This document shows, piece by piece, positions 62,343-64,000 of a stretch of 64,000 nucleotides of DNA. Numbering within the stretch: the first letter of the stretch is position 1; every line of letters begins with the position of its first letter. The notes below the pieces were generated by a model. It was not told the DNA's origin. It was given only the letters and a program-made list of their open reading frames with translations, and did no database searches. The DNA lies in the NCBI GenBank assembly GCA_964610155.1, contig CAZSUY010000008.1, forward strand, positions 49,999 to 113,998, read 5' to 3'. The stretch is from JAFGBM01 sp964610155. GTDB lineage: Bacteria > Actinomycetota > Actinomycetes > Actinomycetales > Demequinaceae. The position numbers and the translations under genes were made by a program.

Positions 62343-63079
62343 AGGCCCTGGTCATCATCCCGACATTCAATGAGCGGGAGTCCCTGCCGATTCAACTTGC
62401 GGCGGTGAGGAAAGAAGTCCCCGATGTCGACATCCTCATCGTCGACGATTCCTCCCCTGACGGGACGGGGGAGTGGGCGGACGACGCCGCCCGACATGAC
62501 CCACGTCTGAACGTTCTCCATCGGCCGGAAAAGCAGGGCCTAGGCGTCGCCTACCGGGCCGGTTTCTCTTGGGGGCTCGAGCACGACTACGACACGTTGG
62601 TGGAGATGGACGCCGATGGTTCCCACCAGGCCCGGCAACTGCCGGACCTTCTGGCGCGGGTGGGGGAGGGGGGCCTCGTCATCGGATCTCGGTGGGTCAA
62701 AGGGGGATCGGTGCTCAACTGGTCCCGACGACGGAGGGGGCTCTCCGTGTGGGCGAACCGATACGTCAGGGTTGCGCTGGGAATCAAAGTGAAGGACTCC
62801 ACGGCGGGATTTCGCGCATATACGGCGGCAACGTTATGTCAGATCGACCTAGACCATGTCGAATCACAGGGGTATGGGTTCCAGGTTGACATGTGCTGGA
62901 GGGCCATCCGGGCAGGGGCAACGGTGATCGAGGTGCCGATCGAGTTCGTCGAGCGCACCCAAGGGGTATCGAAGATGAGCGAAAGGATCGTCATGGAGGC
63001 CTTCTGGAAGGTGGCCCTATGGGGTATGGCGCATCGCTGGGACCAGGTGCTGAGGTTCCTCCGGCTCAGGCGAGGGTGA
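62339..63079 (+). CDS. ppm1: polyprenol-phosphate mannosyltransferase (GT2)
   Basis: Transfers mannose from GDP-mannose to polyprenyl phosphate, donor for glycolipids and protein mannosylation; 246 aa, GT2 family, cytoplasmic face, no C-terminal TM. Motifs: VIIPTFNERESLPIQ, LIVDDSSPDGTGEWADD, VEMDADGSHQARQLP with the metal-binding DAD, and GYGFQVDMCWRAIRAG. ATG 62339 overlaps the lnt stop. Converges on rbpA with 2 bp between stops. Sugar specificity is inferred from context with lnt and rbpA. Confidence 0.92.
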   Translation: MKALVIIPTFNERESLPIQLAAVRKEVPDVDILIVDDSSPDGTGEWADDAARHDPRLNVLHRPEKQGLGVAYRAGFSWGLEHDYDTLVEMDADGSHQARQLPDLLARVGEGGLVIGSRWVKGGSVLNWSRRRRGLSVWANRYVRVALGIKVKDSTAGFRAYTAATLCQIDLDHVESQGYGFQVDMCWRAIRAGATVIEVPIEFVERTQGVSKMSERIVMEAFWKVALWGMAHRWDQVLRFLRLRRG

Positions 63080-63081
63080 AG

Positions 63082-63420
63082 CTAGGAGGCGAGCCTGCTA
63101 GCCCGGAGCAACTGGAGGCGTTCCTCCAGGAGGATCTCTAGGTCTTCGATCGTGCGTCGTTCAAGGAGCATGTCCCAGGGGGTTCGGATGTGACGCATGG
63201 GGTGGTCATCCGGTCGCCCTCCATCGCGAAGGAGGGCGGTGGCCCCGCAGTGGCACTCCCAGATAGCAGGAATCTCGGCCTCGACGGAAAAGGGCATGCT
63301 TCGGACGTGCCCGGCCGGGCAGTCGTAGATTGCCTCACGACGATCCGCCAATTCGGCGCCGGAAGCGCTCTCCATGCTCTGGGTTCCCAGCCGCATCCCA
63401 CGAAGCGCTCGGTCAGCCAT
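63082..63420 (-). CDS. rbpA: RNA polymerase-binding protein RbpA, Cys-rich form
   Basis: Actinobacterial transcription factor that binds RNAP and the principal sigma and stabilises the open complex, 112 aa. N-terminal tail MADRALRGMRLGTQSME, core domain (about 28-72), basic linker and sigma-interacting domain TPWDMLLERRTIEDLEILLEERL. Cys34, His38, Cys56 and Cys58 could bind zinc, as in streptomycete RbpA; the M. tuberculosis protein lacks them. ATG 63420 set by SD GGAGGAGG 7 nt upstream. Its upstream region carries a palindrome over a possible -10. Confidence 0.95.
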   Translation of the reverse strand: MADRALRGMRLGTQSMESASGAELADRREAIYDCPAGHVRSMPFSVEAEIPAIWECHCGATALLRDGGRPDDHPMRHIRTPWDMLLERRTIEDLEILLEERLQLLRASRLAS

Positions 63421-63499
63421 GTTCTTGCCTCCTCCAAAGGGAGTGTGTACTTGCTTATGGATGAACGCCTGGAGAGGCATCGTTGTTCCATGAGGAGGC

Positions 63500-63505
63500 A
63501 TATTA
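63500..63505 (-). promoter_or_regulatory. candidate rbpA -10 box TAATAT
   Basis: Minus-strand TAATAT about 80 nt before the rbpA ATG, in a locally AT-rich patch. It fits TAnnnT. Would give a leader of about 73 nt. -35 unclear. Confidence 0.35.
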
Positions 63506-63514
63506 CTGGTAATA
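63501..63514. promoter_or_regulatory. palindrome TATTAC-TG-GTAATA, possible operator
   Basis: Perfect 6+6 inverted repeat with a 2-bp centre, overlapping the candidate -10 of rbpA. The shape is typical of a dimeric repressor site. No regulator can be named. Confidence 0.45.
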
Positions 63515-63558
63515 CATCGTGTTCGAGGACGATGAGTTGCAGGTAGTAGCGGTGTCTT

Positions 63559-63597
63559 GAACAAACCCCTCGGGCGTGGAATCCTCGCTCGGGGGGT
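63559..63597 (-). terminator. terminator-like hairpin between LRR gene and rbpA
   Basis: Read on the minus strand, a 12-bp stem with two mismatches (ACCCCCCGAGCG against CGCCCGAGGGGT, 9-nt loop) followed by TTTGTT. Could be a second terminator behind the LRR gene, insulating rbpA. Confidence 0.5.
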
Positions 63598-63644
63598 GTC
63601 TCCAGCGGCTATCTCACATCGGCCCCCGGAGCGGCTGAGGCCTC

Positions 63645-63664
63645 AAAAAAACGCTCTTCGAGCG
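63645..63664 (-). terminator. rho-independent terminator of the LRR gene
   Basis: Read on the minus strand: CGCTC-GAA-GAGCG followed directly by seven T. It begins 13 nt after the LRR stop codon. Short stem but classic U-tract, rare in this genome. Confidence 0.65.
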
Positions 63665-63677
63665 CATCCGGCGATCC

Positions 63678-64000
63678 TCAGATGGTGATATTGACGTTGT
63701 CCAGTCCGTCTAGAGGCGACATATCTGCAATCTGGTTGATCCTCAGTTGAAGCTCGGTGAGGTTTGTAAGACCGGTCAGAGGCGACACATCCACAATCCG
63801 GTTGTCCCGCAGGTCAAGCTCGGTGAGGTTGGTGAGAACGGCCAGAGGCGACACATCTGCAATCCGGTTGCTGTCCACGTAAAGCACGGTGAGGTTTGTG
63901 AGACCGGACAGAGGCGACATATCCACAATATGGTTGCTGGCCATGTCAAGCTTGGTGAGGTTGGTGAGACCGGACAGAGGCGACACATCTGCAATCTGGT
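63678..64000 (-). CDS. leucine-rich-repeat protein, 5' part beyond window
   Basis: C-terminal end of an internalin-like LRR protein; the frame is open to base 64000 (QIADVSPLSGLTNL), so the start lies outside. Each 22-residue unit follows LTNLTELDLRDNRIVDVSPL, with nearly five units in view, ending DNVNITI and a stop. Function cannot be judged from repeats alone; such proteins are often binding or surface proteins. No cell-wall anchor or TM at the C-terminus. The repeats are nearly identical in DNA too. Confidence 0.85.
   Translation of the reverse strand, partial: QIADVSPLSGLTNLTKLDMASNHIVDMSPLSGLTNLTVLYVDSNRIADVSPLAVLTNLTELDLRDNRIVDVSPLTGLTNLTELQLRINQIADMSPLDGLDNVNITI
63718..64000 (-). repeat. 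66-bp tandem LRR-coding repeats with 132-bp higher order
   Basis: Units begin at 63718, 63784, 63850, 63916 and 63982 (last cut by the window edge), each 66 bp without spacers. Odd units share ATCTGCAAT and code IAD, even units share ATCCACAAT and code IVD; GAGGTTTGT and GAGGTTGGT alternate likewise over the first four. Confidence 0.85.

Noticed and set aside
63718..64000. Regular repeats that might suggest a CRISPR array
   Set aside because: Units are contiguous without spacers, vary in sequence and stay in one open frame coding LRR units.

Overview
The window is a dense, GC-rich (by eye about 60-65%) stretch of bacterial chromosome with many GTG and a few TTG starts, very short intergenic gaps and long runs of 4-bp stop/start overlaps. 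Marker genes point to Actinomycetota: mIHF (mihF), RbpA, HelY, the WYL pair PafB/PafC, a PriA without a P-loop, and a gene order (hisS-aspS-rarA-alaS-ruvX-mltG-aroE ... aroC-aroK-aroB-aroQ-efp-nusB-pyrR...) that follows the mycobacterial map as I know it. A complete type IV pilus cluster inside that conserved order, and no secretin or PilP, suggest a monoderm, deep-branching lineage. Acidimicrobiia is my best guess, at low confidence. I see no tRNA, rRNA, CRISPR array, insertion sequence or prophage, and no gap over about 260 bp.

Layout. 1-1.9 kb: minus-strand cyclophilin and a DUF349 gene cut by the window edge. 2.0-5.2 kb: hisS and aspS. 5.2-10.2 kb: minus-strand membrane protein and two tandem MMPL transporters. 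10.3-17.5 kb: rarA, rpsD, alaS, ruvX, mltG, aroE. 17.6-30.7 kb: type IV pilus genes pilB, pilT, pilC, major pilin, three minor-pilin-like genes, pilD, pilM, pilN, pilO. 30.7-34.0 kb: aroC-aroK-aroB-aroQ. 34.1-44.5 kb: efp, nusB and a pyrimidine operon (pyrR-pyrB-pyrC-carA-carB-pyrF) running into mihF, gmk and rpoZ. 44.5-50.6 kb: coaBC, metK, priA, fmt, rpe. 50.6-55.1 kb: ribD, ribE, ribBA, ribH, then hisE and hisG. 55.1-63.4 kb: pafB, pafC, a lipid/diacylglycerol kinase, helY, lnt, a polyprenol-phosphate mannosyltransferase and rbpA. 63.7 kb to the edge: the 3' end of a leucine-rich-repeat gene.

How it works together. Shikimate, pyrimidine, riboflavin and the first steps of histidine synthesis sit beside translation and transcription factors. 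The pilus block encodes an extension motor (PilB), retraction motor (PilT), platform (PilC), prepilin peptidase (PilD), inner assembly proteins (PilM/N/O), one major pilin and three pilin-like proteins, the last with a large beta-rich body that may be a pilus-tip adhesin.

The most interesting signals are regulatory. (1) A recurring TAGnnT/TAnnnT box lies exactly 6-7 nt before the start codon of ten genes, which looks like leaderless transcription from a shared -10 element. In several places the TAG of that box is also the stop codon of the upstream gene. (2) A PyrR-binding RNA motif lies in a hairpin that covers the pyrR ribosome-binding site. (3) A 16-bp hairpin directly follows the major pilin gene. 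(4) PilN carries a long acidic helical extension with an internal repeat. (5) The LRR gene shows alternating 66-bp repeats, i.e. a 132-bp higher-order unit.
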